A stretch of 64,000 nucleotides of DNA from Pratylenchus scribneri (taxonomy: Eukaryota > Nematoda > Chromadorea > Rhabditida > Pratylenchidae): NCBI GenBank assembly GCA_030063045.1, contig JAQSEB010000041.1:682001-746000 (forward strand). Reading direction: 5' to 3'. The first letter of the stretch is position 1. Every line of letters starts with the position of its first letter. A program made the translations under genes and the position numbers. The notes under the pieces are model-generated. The model worked only from the letters and a program-made list of their open reading frames with translations. It had not been told where the DNA came from and did not search any database. This document shows positions 34,932 through 46,700 of the stretch, piece by piece.

Positions 34932-37900
34932 ATGCATAAAAAATTATGGTTTTTTCTATTAATTATATTTGCACTAATGTTCATCATCCATTCCACAAAT
35001 TCAGGTATAATTTTTAAATTTTAAAAAATTATATCGAATTTTTTAAATTTTATTTCGATTTTTTAAAAAATTTTCAAATTTCTAAAAATTTATTTCGAAT
35101 TTTTAGGATTTTTTCGAATTTTTATTTTTCGCGAATTTTTAAAAATTTTATTTCGATTTTTTAAATTTTTTTCGAATTTTTAATAATTTTATTTCGATTT
35201 TTTAAAATTTTATTTTCGATTTTTTAAAAATTTTTTGGAATTTTTGAAATAAATTAAATTGAAAATATATTTAATTAATAAGACAAAAAGGAAAATATTT
35301 TTAAAAATATAAATACAAAAAATAAATAAAAATATTTTTTTATAGAAAAAAGTACTAAAAAAAGATTTAATAAATTGCGATGCATCCATGATTTGTTTCG
35401 TCAAAAACAAAAATTAAAGAGATTATTGAAAGAACTGTTAAGGTCGGATAGTGAAGAAATTGATAATAAAATGAAAAATAAGCAAAAATGTTTGCATAAA
35501 ATATTTGCACAAAAATCAGAAGATATCAAGAAAAATGAGAAATTTTTGGATGAAATTTTTGCACAAAATATGAAGAGATGCAGCCTTTGGAGCAATAATG
35601 CAGAAGCAGTCAGAAAAATTACATATTTTTGAAATATTAAGGAATGAAAAAATTTTGAAAATTTCTCTCAAAAAAATTTTTTTTATAAATAAAAAAGAAA
35701 AATTCCGAAAAATTTTTGGAAATTTCCTTCCAAAAAATTCTAGAGAAAAAAAATTGAGAAAATTTTTAGAAAAAATTTTTAGAAATTTCCAAAAAAATTT
35801 TATTAGTGAAAAAAAAAGAAAAATTCCGAATAATTTTTGGAAATTTCCAAAAACTTTAAAAATCATAAATTTTTTGGGGAAATTTCCTGCTAAAAAATAA
35901 ACAATAAAGATAAAATTTTAGCCAAAAATCATAAATTTGTCCAATGCTCCTCCCTGCAATATTGGCGAAGAAAGTGAGGGCAGTGGTAGATGGCAAATTT
36001 CACAGGTGTTTTGACAAGAAAAATTTTTTCTAAAAAATTATTGATATTTTAGGGTTCTGGCGGTTTAGTGACATGTGTGGAGCCAGTTTTGGCCACCACA
36101 AATGAATGCAGAAATGTTTGGATTTTTTCCAAAAAAGGTTTTATAATTTCGAGTTTTTTAAATAAAAAAATAAAATATTATTTTTTTAGAATCGGAAAAA
36201 TTGAAGAAGAAAAATTCATTTAAAAAATCATTGGAGAGGGAAGATTCATTAAAAAAATATTTGTCCAGCGATTGTGAGAATAGAGGATATAAAATGAATC
36301 CAGTAAGTTTTTTTTACATATTATAATGAATTAAAAATTAAATTATAAATTTTTAGTTTATATTTAATTTTTATATGATTTATTGACCCATAAATCCTCT
36401 GAAATATTGATGAAATTTAATTAGCAAAATTTCAAAAAAAATTTTTTTACTCAAAATCATCAAATTTTTAATCAGAAATTTTTAAAAATTTTATTTCCAA
36501 AAAATACTTGTCTTTATAGACATCATACATCAATTAATTTTCAAAATCCATTAAAAATTATTCAAATTTCGATATTTTTATTGAGAAAATTTAAAAATTT
36601 TGACTTATTTTTAAAAAATTCCAAAATTTTTCTTTTTCAGAATTTTTTGAATAATTTCCAATATTTTTTTAATTTTTTCCCTAAAAATTCCAAAATTTTT
36701 CTAAAAATTTTCCATTTTTTTAAATTTTAAAATTTTTCTAAAAATTTCAAAATTTAAAATTTTTCAAAAATTTTTTGGCAAAACATAGATAAAGACATTT
36801 TTATCATGGTTATATTAAAATCATTATAAATCCTCTTACTACTACTAATCAATAAATGAAAATGTTTTTTCCGGTCTTTGTGTCCGAAAATGACTACAAA
36901 GCCTTCTATGAAGACATTAGCAACGGTCTTCTGTGGCCAGGCCTTCATAATATGCCAAATTACATTCGGGAGGATTACAAAAGTGAGGAACACGGCCATC
37001 TCCGAACGCATGAAGCCTTCGCAGCCTATGTACGGGTCAATTTCAAATTTGCGGTCGAGGCCCTCCGCCAGAAAAGCAACCGTCGTGATTTCATCTGGGT
37101 CCATGACTACCATTTGATGCTAGTCGGTTTGGCAATTCGCACAATGGCCGGTGGTGACACAGTGGAGACAGGTGTGAATTTTTTAAAATCCTAATTAATT
37201 ATATATTTTTTTAAATAAAAATTAGAATTTTTGAAAAATTTTATTTCGAATTTTTGAAATTTTTTTTTGGAATTTTTAAAAAATTTTATTTGGAATTTTT
37301 AAAAAAATTTTCGAATTTGAAAATTTTATTTCGAATTTCTATAAAATTTTCGAATTTTTAAATTTTTTTGGAATTTTTAAAAATTTTATTTCGAATTTCT
37401 ATAAAATTTTCGAATTTTTAAATTTTTTTGGAATTTTTAAAAATTTATTTCGAATTTGTAATTTTTTTTTTGAATTTTTGAAATTTTATTTCGTATTTTT
37501 AAAAATTTTTATTTTTCAAATTTCTTATAGGCTTTTTTCTTCATATTCCCTTCCAACCACCCGCAATTGCCAAATACCCAAGAATCGCCAGAGCAATTTT
37601 CCGTGGAATGTTGGCCTTCTCCAAAATTGGCTTTCAAACGCACAGAGACAGGGATAAATTCGTGGAAATGGTCCAAAAATATTTCGAAGTAAATTGAATT
37701 ATTTTATTTAATAATTAAAAATATTCAAAAAATTAAAAATATTTCAAAAAATTTTAAAAAATATTTTAAAAAATCCAAAAATATTCAAAGAAAAAATTTT
37801 CAAAAAAATTTTTAAAAATATTCCAAAAAATTTTCAATTATAGAAAATAGAAATTTTCCCTGAGTCCGGATTTGATGATGTCATTTTGATCCAATATGAT

Positions 37901-40455
37901 GGATGGACATGTGCTTTGGGCGTTTTCCCAGTCACTATTAAAAATGAGGATTTCCTCGAATTGGCCAATGATGAAGAGGTCAAAGCGGAAGCCATGGAAA
38001 TCAGAAAAAAAGTAATTTTTGTCAAAAAATTTAATATAAATGAATTTTTTAGATTTTTTATGGAAGTGCAGACTCCGAAAATGATGAAAATGCCTCAGAA
38101 ACGGGTGAAAATATCTCTAAAAAGAGTGAAATTGCCTCCAAAAAGAGTGAAAATGCCTCAGAAACGGGTGAAAATGCCTCCAAAAAGAGTGAAATTGCCT
38201 CCAAAAAGAGTGAAAATGCCTCCGAAAAGAGTGAAAATGCCTCCGAAACGGGTGAAAATGCCTCCAAAAAGAGTGAAATTGCCTACAAAAAGAGTGAAAA
38301 TTCCTCTGAATATGATGAAATTACCTCCGAAAAGGATGAAATTGCCTCGGAAAATGGTGAAAATGCCGACTCCGAAAATGATGATTTTCGCCTTTTCTTT
38401 TCCGCCGAACGTTTCGACTACACGAAGGGCATCCGTTCCAAACTAAAGGCTTTCGGGACGTATTTGAGGAAGCATCCGGAACGCCGGGGCAAAGATGTTC
38501 TGTTCCAGTTGGCTGTTATCAACCGGCGGGAAGTTGCCTCCTATCGTTCCTATCAGGCAGTCATTTTATTCCATAATTATATAATTTTTGAATGTTTTTT
38601 TGCGCCAATTTAATAATGGCAATTTTTTAACCCATTTAAAAAAATTTTTACACCCCGAAAGTAGTTTTTGACTTTTAATAAATCGAAAATCGATTTTAGA
38701 TTATCAAAAACCGGTTTTTGTTTTACTAGAATTAAAAAAAAAACAACTTTTGATACAAAAAAATTGATGCAAAAAAAATAGTTGTCCAAACCAACGTCAC
38801 ACTTTAGCGCATTGGTATGTCGCTAGCTTTATTTAGTATATGGGAAAATGTCAGGAGAGTTTGGGTTCGATTCCTAGGATAAGGTTTACGTTTTTTTCTT
38901 TTTGTTTTCCAAATAGGTTCCAAAACAATTATAAATCAATGTAAATGCGCTCTCTAGAAATTATTATATGTTGCAGCCGATCTCGTTTTTTTTTTCTGAC
39001 AGAAATAGTGTAGTGGCAAGACATTGTAGTTTGTGATTAATGGCCATCCATATCTCAGTTCCTAGGCCACTTAGAGTTTTAATTCTTTTTCCTAGCCCTA
39101 GCCTACCCTACCCTAGCCCTAAAACCCATGGCGGCCCGACCATAGCCCTAGCCCTACCCTAGTTAAACCTGTTTGAAAACCCGAAATTTCGATTAGCTAT
39201 AACTTTGGTTCAAACTTGTCAAATCCTTCTGAAATTGAAATCTTATAAAGAAAACCGACCCTGACGAATCGAATGAGCTATAGATCAAGTCTGTACGATA
39301 ACTAGAACATGCCGAAAACGAGATCGGCTAAAAAACGAGATCGGCTGCAACATATATAAGAAATTTAAAAACGAATTTAAAAAATTTTACAACCCATGGT
39401 CACACTATTGCAGGATGAGTGCGAGAAAATAAAAAACAACATTAATGCGGAATTCAAGGATGCCGAAAAGTACCCAAATTGGGAACCAATCATATTCAAA
39501 ACGGAAAAATTCGACCGACGCAAACTGATTGCCCATTATTTGGCCATGGATGTTGGTGTGGTGACACCCCGAATGGATGGAATGAATTTGGTACTTTTGC
39601 CTTTTTTTGATGCAATAAAAAAAATTTTTGGAAAAATTAGTTTGTTTTCGCCTTCAAATTGATAAAAAAAAAAATGACAATTTTACCATTGGGATGTTTA
39701 GCCGAATGGATAAGAGAGTGATTTCTTGATTGGCTAGGGTCGAAAGTTCGAATCCCACTACATCAAATATTTTTTCTTTTGAACGAAAAATCTAATTTGA
39801 TGCTTTTTAGGCATTTTTTTCAAAGATTTTGTAAAAATAATTTTTAAAAAGTACAAAAACCTAAAAATTAATATTATTAACATTTTGAATTTTTTAAATA
39901 ATTTATTTTTTGGAATGAAGGTGTCCAAGGAAATGCTTCTATGCAACCCGAAAGCTGCTTTGATCCTCTCCATTGGTGCCGGCTCGGAATATCAATTTCA
40001 AAAGGCCGGATTGTATGATAAGAATGATCCGAACTATTTTAGGGTAAAGATTTATATTGAATTTTAAAAATTCACTTAAAATTCTAATAAAATTTCTGAA
40101 AATATATAAAATAAATTATGTCGAATATTTATATTTTTTATTAATTTTTTTTATCAAAGGTGAAAGATATCCACGATCCAGATGAATTTCCTGAAATATT
40201 TCACCGAGCTGCCCTCCAATCGCGAGCGGATCGATTGCGGCATGGAATGGTGCTGAACAAATTCATCCGGGAGAACAACATTGAACGGTTTTTATAAGCA
40301 CTAAATTTAAAACTTTATTTCAAATTTTCTTTTTCAGATGGAGCCAAGCATTTTTGGACCCAGAATGGTCGCCGTTAAAGCTATTGAAGAAACTTAAACC
40401 GAAAAATGAAAAATTTAAGACCAACAATGAGATACTTTCTCATATTTATGGTTAA
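34932..40455 (+). CDS. tps: Trehalose-6-phosphate synthase (GT20), possibly secretory
   Basis: Thirteen exons: 34932-35004, 35346-35608, 35922-36005, 36053-36137, 36190-36302, 36874-37171, 37531-37688, 37844-38011, 38053-38559, 39414-39590, 39921-40043, 40160-40287 and 40338-40455. Together they encode about 764 residues. The enzyme joins UDP-glucose and glucose-6-phosphate to make trehalose-6-phosphate. Family marks are GSGGLVTCVEPVL, DISNGLLWPGLHNMPNYI, WVHDYHLMLVGL, FFLHIPFQPP, SAERFDYTKGIRSK (the Arg and Lys that contact donor phosphates) and MDGMNLVSKEM. No C-terminal phosphatase domain is present. The first exon encodes a signal-peptide-like MHKKLWFFLLIIFALMFIIH, followed by a Lys-rich segment. 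That exon pair fits the frame but is the least certain part, since exon 2 could end at 35632 as a separate small secreted protein. Exon 6 has no AG at its start (TTTTTTCCG before GTC). A 21-bp repeat tract expands exon 9. Confidence 0.88.
36865..36873 (+). other. Non-canonical 3' splice site (TTTTTTCCG) of TPS exon 6
   Basis: Exon 5 ends ATG AAT CCA before GTAAGT. The homologous continuation VFVSENDYKAF starts at 36874. Between the in-frame stop at 36853-36855 and 36874 there is no AG. TTTTTTCCG differs from the usual TTTTTTCAG by one base, so this is either a sequencing error, a mutation or a rare CG acceptor. Confidence 0.6.
38074..38376 (+). repeat. Coding 21-bp tandem repeat inside the TPS catalytic domain
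   Basis: About 14 units encode seven-residue repeats such as ENASKKS, ENASETG and EIASKKS in exon 9, without breaking frame. They lie just before SAERFDYTKG, which carries substrate-contact residues. DNA units are GAAAATGCCTCCGAAAAGAGT and variants. The antisense strand is also open across the tract, which is a by-product of the repeat. Confidence 0.9.
38800..38885 (+). tRNA. tRNA-like Pol III module in TPS intron 9
   Basis: The A-box-like TTAGCGCATTGGTATGTCG is followed about 60 bp later by the B-box GGGTTCGATTCC. It is sense to TPS. The stems are imperfect, so it is probably a tRNA-derived repeat. Confidence 0.4.
39085..39355. repeat. CTAGCCCT-rich block plus foldback fragment
   Basis: CCTAGCCCTAGCCTACCCTA and similar runs at 39085-39160 match, as reverse complement, the loop of the foldback at 33965-34020. 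The rest (39170-39350) resembles one arm of the RPA32-intron foldback (TCGAATGAGC, AAATTGAAATCTTATA). It lies in TPS intron 9. Confidence 0.6.
39694..39770 (+). tRNA. tRNA-like Pol III module in TPS intron 10
   Basis: GATGTTTAGCCGAATGGATA has an A box, and AAGTTCGAATCCC is a B box. The outer five base pairs of an acceptor stem form (GATGT with ACATC). The anticodon region is irregular. It is the most tRNA-shaped of the plus-strand modules, but I would not call it functional. Confidence 0.45.
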
Positions 40456-40559
40456 AATTCAGATTTTTTTCGTATAATTTGTTAGTGTAAACTGTAAACG
40501 TACAAATTATTTCTTATATGTTGATAAATTATTGTGATCTTTAATTTGTAATTTCTAAA

Positions 40560-40730
40560 GTTTTTAGCAAATCAGAATAATTTGTGTTTTTAGCAAATCA
40601 GAATAATTTGTGTTTTTAGCAAATCAGAATAATTTGTGTTTTTAGCAAATCAGAATAATTTGTGTTTTTAGCAAATCAGAATAATTTGTGTTTTTAGCAA
40701 ATCAGAATAATTTGTGTTTTTAGCAAATAT
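40560..40730 (+). repeat. 26-bp minisatellite downstream of TPS
   Basis: Six to seven units of TTTTTAGCAAATCAGAATAA followed by TTTGTG start 105 bp after the TPS stop, probably in or beside its 3' UTR. The same variant unit occurs at the end of the synaptojanin intron array (about 28075-28130). One and a half reverse-complement units lie at 60247-60280. Confidence 0.92.
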
Positions 40731-40743
40731 TTGCCATAAATAT

Positions 40744-41228
40744 CAGGGTGACCGTTTTACCACATAAATGTGGCTTTTGCCACATTTTCGACCATTCTCC
40801 CACATTTTTTCCACATTTTTGACTTTCCCCACATTTTTCCACATTTTTGAGATTTAGAAAATTTTTATTGAAAATCATTAAAATTCCGTAAATACCCTCT
40901 AAAAAGCTAAAATTTTTCGCTGCGCGGCCATTTTTGACAAAAATTTTCCCCTATTGGGGCCATTTTTGTGGATAAAATTTTTCCTCTATTGTGTCATTTT
41001 TTGGCTAATAAGATTGCGAGAAAATTTCTGGCAATCAAGAATTTCTAAATAGAATAAAAACATTAGAAAAATAAAAAGAATAAATGGTTTAAATAAATTT
41101 TAACGAGTTTTAAAGCTTTTTAAAAAAATGCCACATTTTTTGCCACATTTTCGGAAAATTTTGCCACATTTTTCCTACATTTTTTATAGCAAAAGCCACA
41201 TTTTTGGTCAAGTCAAACGGTCACCCTG
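40744..41228. mobile_element. hAT-type MITE with 8-bp target duplication
   Basis: The ends are CAGGGTGACCGTTT and its exact inverse. The perfect duplication ATAAATAT flanks it (40736-40743 and 41229-41236). The interior has repeated TTTTGCCACATTTTT-like blocks and TTTTTCGCTGCGCGGCC. It directly follows the 26-bp minisatellite. Confidence 0.92.
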
Positions 41229-41739
41229 ATAAATATGTATGTATTTATTCTATTAGAAACCCTCGCTCTATTAGTAACTCCCACATCGAAAAATTCATTT
41301 CAAAACTAACCAATTTAGAGGTGAAATTAAGCTGAATTAAGCATTTTTTGTTTCAAAAAAATTCAGAAAAGTTGCCAATCTGAGGGTCTCTGAAATTTAA
41401 TAACCCCGGGGTTTCGAATAGAAGAAATACGTTAATAATAATAAAATAATGTGCAAGATTCGATTTCCCTCTAAACAAAATGACCTCCCCAGTCCCCATT
41501 CCCATTGGAAGATTAACATCTTTTGCGGAAAAAGAGGAAATTGGGGTTGGAGTTGGGGGTGACCTCCACACAATCCATATCCGCAGGGAATTTGCGGTTT
41601 TGTTGGGAAGTTTGCTGCCACTTCTATATACAGAGAAATTGGAGGAAAATAATAAATGCAAAATGTATCCAATATCCATGGTCTTTTTGATGCAAGTCAC
41701 TCTTTCTTGATCCATTCCTTCTCGTGCCACTTACCCATT
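41229..41739. other. Intergenic DNA, no gene seen
   Basis: This is AT-rich to moderate-GC sequence between the MITE and the duplicated block. Short open frames exist on both strands (for example 41480-41710 +, 41353-41730 -), but they overlap each other and show no family motif. Confidence 0.5.
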
Positions 41740-42500
41740 CCCGCCAATCAAAATTATCCATTCAATGTGCACAAAATCCCAACAATTTATCATCCTTCCG
41801 TACACATTTTACTCCATATAAGGAGGTTGGAGGCTAAAATGATAATCATGTGCATTTTTGCCCATCCTTTCACATCTGTCAGTTCCCTGTTCCCTCTCAT
41901 CCATTCTTCTAGTTACTCTTCCATTAGCTCTTCATCTTCTCTTCCTTCCCTTCATCTTCCTTCCTTCCATCCTTCCTTTTCTTCTTGGGAATTGGCCTCT
42001 TCCTTTCCTTCATTTCCTCCTCCCTTCATTGAGAGGATTGATTAGAGGACTCGAAGAAGCAGCTTTCATTTTTCTTTAGCGCAACAGATCACCTTGATTC
42101 AATGTTCCCAGAGGCACCAATCAAAATTATCATTTAATGTGCGTAAAAGTAAAAAGCCCCACAAATTCGTCATCATTTTTCGAAAGTACCCCCAATTAGG
42201 AAGCTGGAGACTAAAAATGTGATATTTTTGCGTGCCCTTCACAATGCAAATGCGCAGTTCCCTGACTTCGTCCCCATCGGCTACTTTTCCTCTTCCGTTA
42301 GCTCTTCATTCTTCCTTCCCTTCTTCTTCCCCCTTCCTTCTCTTCTTACCTTCATAGGAAATTGGGGTGGATTGATTGCACGCGAATAGAAGCAGTAATA
42401 AAAAGCCGCAGTAGAAGAGAGGATCTTCCATTAGCTCTTCTTCCTTCCTTCTTCCTTCCTCTCTTCTTCCTTCCCTTCCCTTCTTCTTTCTTCCTTTGGA
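41740..42500. repeat. Tandem duplication about 360 bp apart, upstream of integrin
   Basis: CCAATCAAAATTATC (41747 and 42117) starts two diverged copies. Each continues through an AATGTGCxxAAA block, a GGAGGCTxAAA-like or GGAGACTAAAA block, CAGTTCCCTG, and a long CTTCC-rich tract with TTAGCTCTTCATTCTTCC or a near match. The two copies are about 75% similar by eye. Confidence 0.7.
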
Positions 42501-42929
42501 TGTGGATGCACGCGAAGAAGCAGTAAAAGAATAGGAGGAAGGCAACTCGCGGACGACTTTCTACATATACTGCTACTTTCGCCCTTTTGTGAATAATAGC
42601 ATTGCTCTCTGTACGTTTGGATGGAAAAGCAGTGGAAGAAGGAGAAAGGGCACATTGGTACGAGTGGAAGGACCGAAATGGGAGGAAGGAAGAATGAAGG
42701 AAGAATGGGAAAAAGAGGAAATTGGCAATGGGAAATTTGCGGCGGTTGGTGGCTGAATTGGTGGGTGTGGGGTCCGCCGCGGTCGAAGGCGAGCGTAGAA
42801 AAGCAGTAAAGGCCACAATTCCCTACACCATTTCTTCTTCTGACTCTTTGCTCTGTTTGGTGCACTTCCCCCGCAGCGATAGAGTTTTGATGACCGCATT
42901 CGACCATTTCACCTCGCCCCACAGGGGTT

Positions 42930-43700
42930 GGTCCATTCTTCCCATCGGTGTCCCTTACGGCGTTTTGTTAGGTGGGGTTTTGTGTTGCCCAATGTCCAGT
43001 TGAATGCCTTTTTGTCCAATCCATCGCTTACGGCGTTTTTATTCCAGGAATGCCTTTTTTGCCCTAATGCGCAAAAATTCCCATCCCCTCCATTCATAGG
43101 CCTGCTGGTTTCGGCCTTTGTCCATTCTCTTCCCTACCCCATCGTCGTCTCTTACGACGTTTTGTGTTGCCCAATGTCCAGCAGCTGAATGCCTTTTTTT
43201 GCGCTAATGCGCACAAATTCCACAAAATAGAACAATAAAATCCTCCATTCTCCCATAGAATGGCACCTCTTCCCCTCCCTCTGGGTTGGGGGCTTTTTGT
43301 CCCTAGTCCATGCATTCCCCTAACGTCTCTTACGGCGTTTTTTGTTCCAATCGTCCCCTGCGGCGTTTTGTGTGACCAATTGTCCACAGTTTATACCTTT
43401 TTGTCCCAATGCGCGCAAATTCCAAATCGCTTCCACCCCTCTCCCTCCTTCCTACCCCCCTACCCCCCCCCCCCCATCCTTCCCTTAAGGAGTTTTACCG
43501 CCCAATGTCCACCGTTCAATGTTTTTTGCCTCATTAATGCGCGCAATTCCAAATTACACCAATAAAATCCCATCCTATGGGTTGGGCATGGGCCCTTGTC
43601 CATCCCTCTTCGTCCCATACGGCGTTTTACCAGCTAAAAATGCCTTTTTTTGCCTTTTTCGCTATAATACGCGCGCAAATTCCTAAATAATCCCTTCCAC
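42930..43700. repeat. Degenerate tandem repeat with CTTACGGCGTTTT units
   Basis: About six degenerate units carry TACGGCGTTTTGTGT, GCCCAATGTCCA, GAATGCCTTTTTTTGC and CTAATGCGCACAAATTCC. They are near 42955, 43025, 43150, 43330, 43490 and 43615. This is the 870 bp before the integrin ATG. Pyrimidine-rich strings and a poly-C run (43457-43472) occur within it. Confidence 0.7.
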
Positions 43701-43799
43701 TTTCCCGTAGAATGCTACTGCTGCAATTGTTGTCCTTCATTTTTGGCCATTCCACTATTATTTGAAATAAATCTCCATAAAATAATTTATTTGTTGTAA

Positions 43800-46700
43800 A
43801 TGTTGCTTCTCGTCAATTTGTTGATTTTTTCTTCCTTCCCATTCGTCACATTTCCATTCAATTTGGACGTAGACCAACCGGTGTTCAGGCATGGCCCCGC
43901 AGGCTCATGGTTTGGCTTCTCGTTGGCCGCCCATTTCAGACAAAATGGACCAACGTGTGTTTTTTTTTGGATTTTTCTCATTCCAAAATAGGCAAATTGA
44001 GTAGCCTTGGCCATTCTTTTCATATATCGAGAAGGAAGCAACCAATTCAGGAAGGCGATATACCATTTAAAAGCCCTAAATGTCCACTAAAAAGTGGCCA
44101 ATTCTAATTGTTTTTGAAATGTTAAAAAATTTGTAAAATAAGCGGATTTTCCTCCAACAAACAAATATTCGGGTTTATTCTACTCAAAGACATGTAACTT
44201 TTGTTAAGCCCGGATTTTATAAAGTTAAAATAGCCACTTGGTAGAGGACACTTTTGGCTTTCAAATGATATAAATTCTCCGAAAATTGGCTGTTTTACCT
44301 TATTGAGTTATGGGCCAAAAACCCAGACAGGCATCGAACCATCTAACCCAATCGGGTAATTCAAAGATTTCTCAAAAGAAGGAAAAATTTCCGAAGGATT
44401 TTATAAAATTTAAATATGCTACTTTGTAGAGGAAACTTTAGGCTTTCCAATGGTTTATCGCCTTCCAAAATTTGCCAATTCCTCGTTGAGATATGGCCAA
44501 AAGAATATGGCCAATTTCTAGAAATTCAACAATAAAATGCCTACTCCCAAAAATTTTCATTAAAAAATTTTCACAGTTTATTGGTCGGTGCACCGCGTGC
44601 CGAATCGGGCCAACCTGGCACTCAGCAAGCCGGTGCCATTTTCGCTTGCGATCCGGGCATTTCCGGCAGCCATTCAAATCCACAATGTTCTCGGCTGGCC
44701 ATTGAATATTCGGCCAGTGAAGTGGCCGAATGGCGAAGGCCTCCCGACTGGTTACATAGCAAAAAGCTGCATTTCGAAGGCAAAAACCATCAAATGTTGG
44801 GATTCAGTGTGCACAGCAGTGGCCAACAACGACAAAATGGAGGCAGTCGAGCATTGGTTTGGGATAGAGAGATGGGAATGGGTAGAGATACGCCCCAACT
44901 TGGCGCCGTTTAAAATAGCTCATCAAGGACGGAACAAATTTTGTTGATTTTAGTATCAAATTAAAAAGCAGACTTTTGGCTATCAAATAAAATTAATTTT
45001 ATTTAAATTGGTTCAGAATTGATAGAATTATGACCAAAAAGCCATTTAACATTTCGCAAATCCAGTGCGAATATCATTTTAAATGTTTTTTTTTGGCCAT
45101 AAATTCATTAATTCTGAATTAAATTTAAATAAAATTAATTTCATTAATCGACAAAAGTCTGCTCTTTAATTTGATAATAAAATCATCAAAATTGGTTCAA
45201 ATCTTGAAGAGTTAGAGTTATTATAAATGGCAACAAATCAGTTCGTCAGAAAATGGACAGGGAATATTTAATTGTTTTAATTAAAATTTTGGCAAAATTA
45301 TTTTTTATTAAATTAAATTGACCCCTATTCTCACAGGCTTGTGCTCCCCTTCTTCGATGGGGCCAAAATGCCTACACCGATGGTTAGTCATTGTATCTGA
45401 ATTTTGCGCACTGATGAAGAATTTTGGCATTCTTTCTCGGGATAAAAGATAAAACTTTACCATTTAGCTTCTTTATATAGAGAATTTTAATTAAAAAAAA
45501 TGATTGATCCAAAAATATAATTAATTAACCACAATTGCTATGACCAAGAATGTTAGAATTATAGCCAAAATGCGGGAAAATTGCCCGATTTTGGCTCCAT
45601 TTTTTGGGCTGATAACTTTTTGTTCAACTGATTAAATTCATTAATTATTTCTTTATTTAATCTATCCAAATCAGGGCCTTAAATTAGTCTAAAATTTGCT
45701 AAACTTAAAGAGCCCAATATTCACTTAAAAAATGAATTTTAATAAATTCATTTCAAACTTGGTTATAATTATAAAATGAGGCCAAAATTTATTAGAGAAA
45801 TTAAAACAATTTCCATTATTTAAAATGAGGCCAAAATAGGTCAAATATAAAGCCTAAAAACCCTTGAAAAATTGGTGTGCAAAATTCATTTCTCCTCTCT
45901 ATTTTGCAAATTACCCCTCCCAAAAGGAGTCTGCTATTTGCTTGGCCCGGAGCTGAACCAAACGGGCATTTTGAATTCCTGTGGGCCATTGCCAAAAAAG
46001 GATCGGCACAATGATTATGGAGCATGCGAACAAGGCTTTTCGGCCTACATTGATGGGAATGTGATTTTGACCGGATTGCCCGGTGCCCGAAAATGGACTG
46101 GCGGAGTTTTTGGTTCGCCTTATAGTTTCTAGGGCCATTCTTTGGCCATATCTCGAGAAGGAAGCAACCAATTCAGGAAGGCGTATGCCATTTGAAAGCC
46201 CTAAATGTTCTCTAAAAAGTGGCCAATCTAATTGTTTTTTGAAATGTTAAAACAATTTGAATAAACGGCTTTTACTCCAACAAACAAATACGGGTTTATT
46301 TCATTCAAAGACATGTAACTTTTTTAAATCCAGGATTTTATAAAATTTAAATATGCCACTTTGTAGAGGACACTTTTGGCTTTCAAATGGTATATTGCCT
46401 TCCAAAATTGGCAATCGCCTCGTTGAGATATGGCCAAAAGAATGAGGCCAAGTGTTGAAATTTCCCTTACTCCTCTAATATTTTCCATCACAGCCAAATA
46501 TGAATTCATCGATTCGGATGGTTTCCCGGATTCCGTGGATCGCTGGACTATGGAAGTGGATAAACAGCGGGGTGGAATCCTTGGCCTATTGGCCTCTCAC
46601 GACTATTTGGGCTATTCCATCCGATATGGGCGATTTGGGTTTTGGCACGAGGATTCGCAGAATTTCACTGTAAATTTTTGGACAATTTAAATATCGAAAA

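Noticed and set aside
35598..35900. Lys/Phe-rich open frame of 100 codons upstream of the TPS core
   Set aside because: It is low-complexity AT-rich DNA within a predicted intron, in a different frame from the flanking exons. It could be reconsidered if cDNA shows it.
38058..38267. Antisense open frame over the TPS repeat
   Set aside because: It mirrors the 21-bp coding repeat. The sense frame has matching exon phases and conserved catalytic motifs on both sides.
42352..42922. Overlapping open frames of 100-160 codons on the minus strand
   Set aside because: They are produced by CTTCC-rich low-complexity DNA in which several frames are open at once. No homology or intron structure supports them.
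44581..44947. Second open frame of about 119 codons overlapping integrin exon 2
   Set aside because: It is a shadow in another frame. The integrin frame carries the FG-GAP motif [11 protein letters not shown] and correct splice phases.
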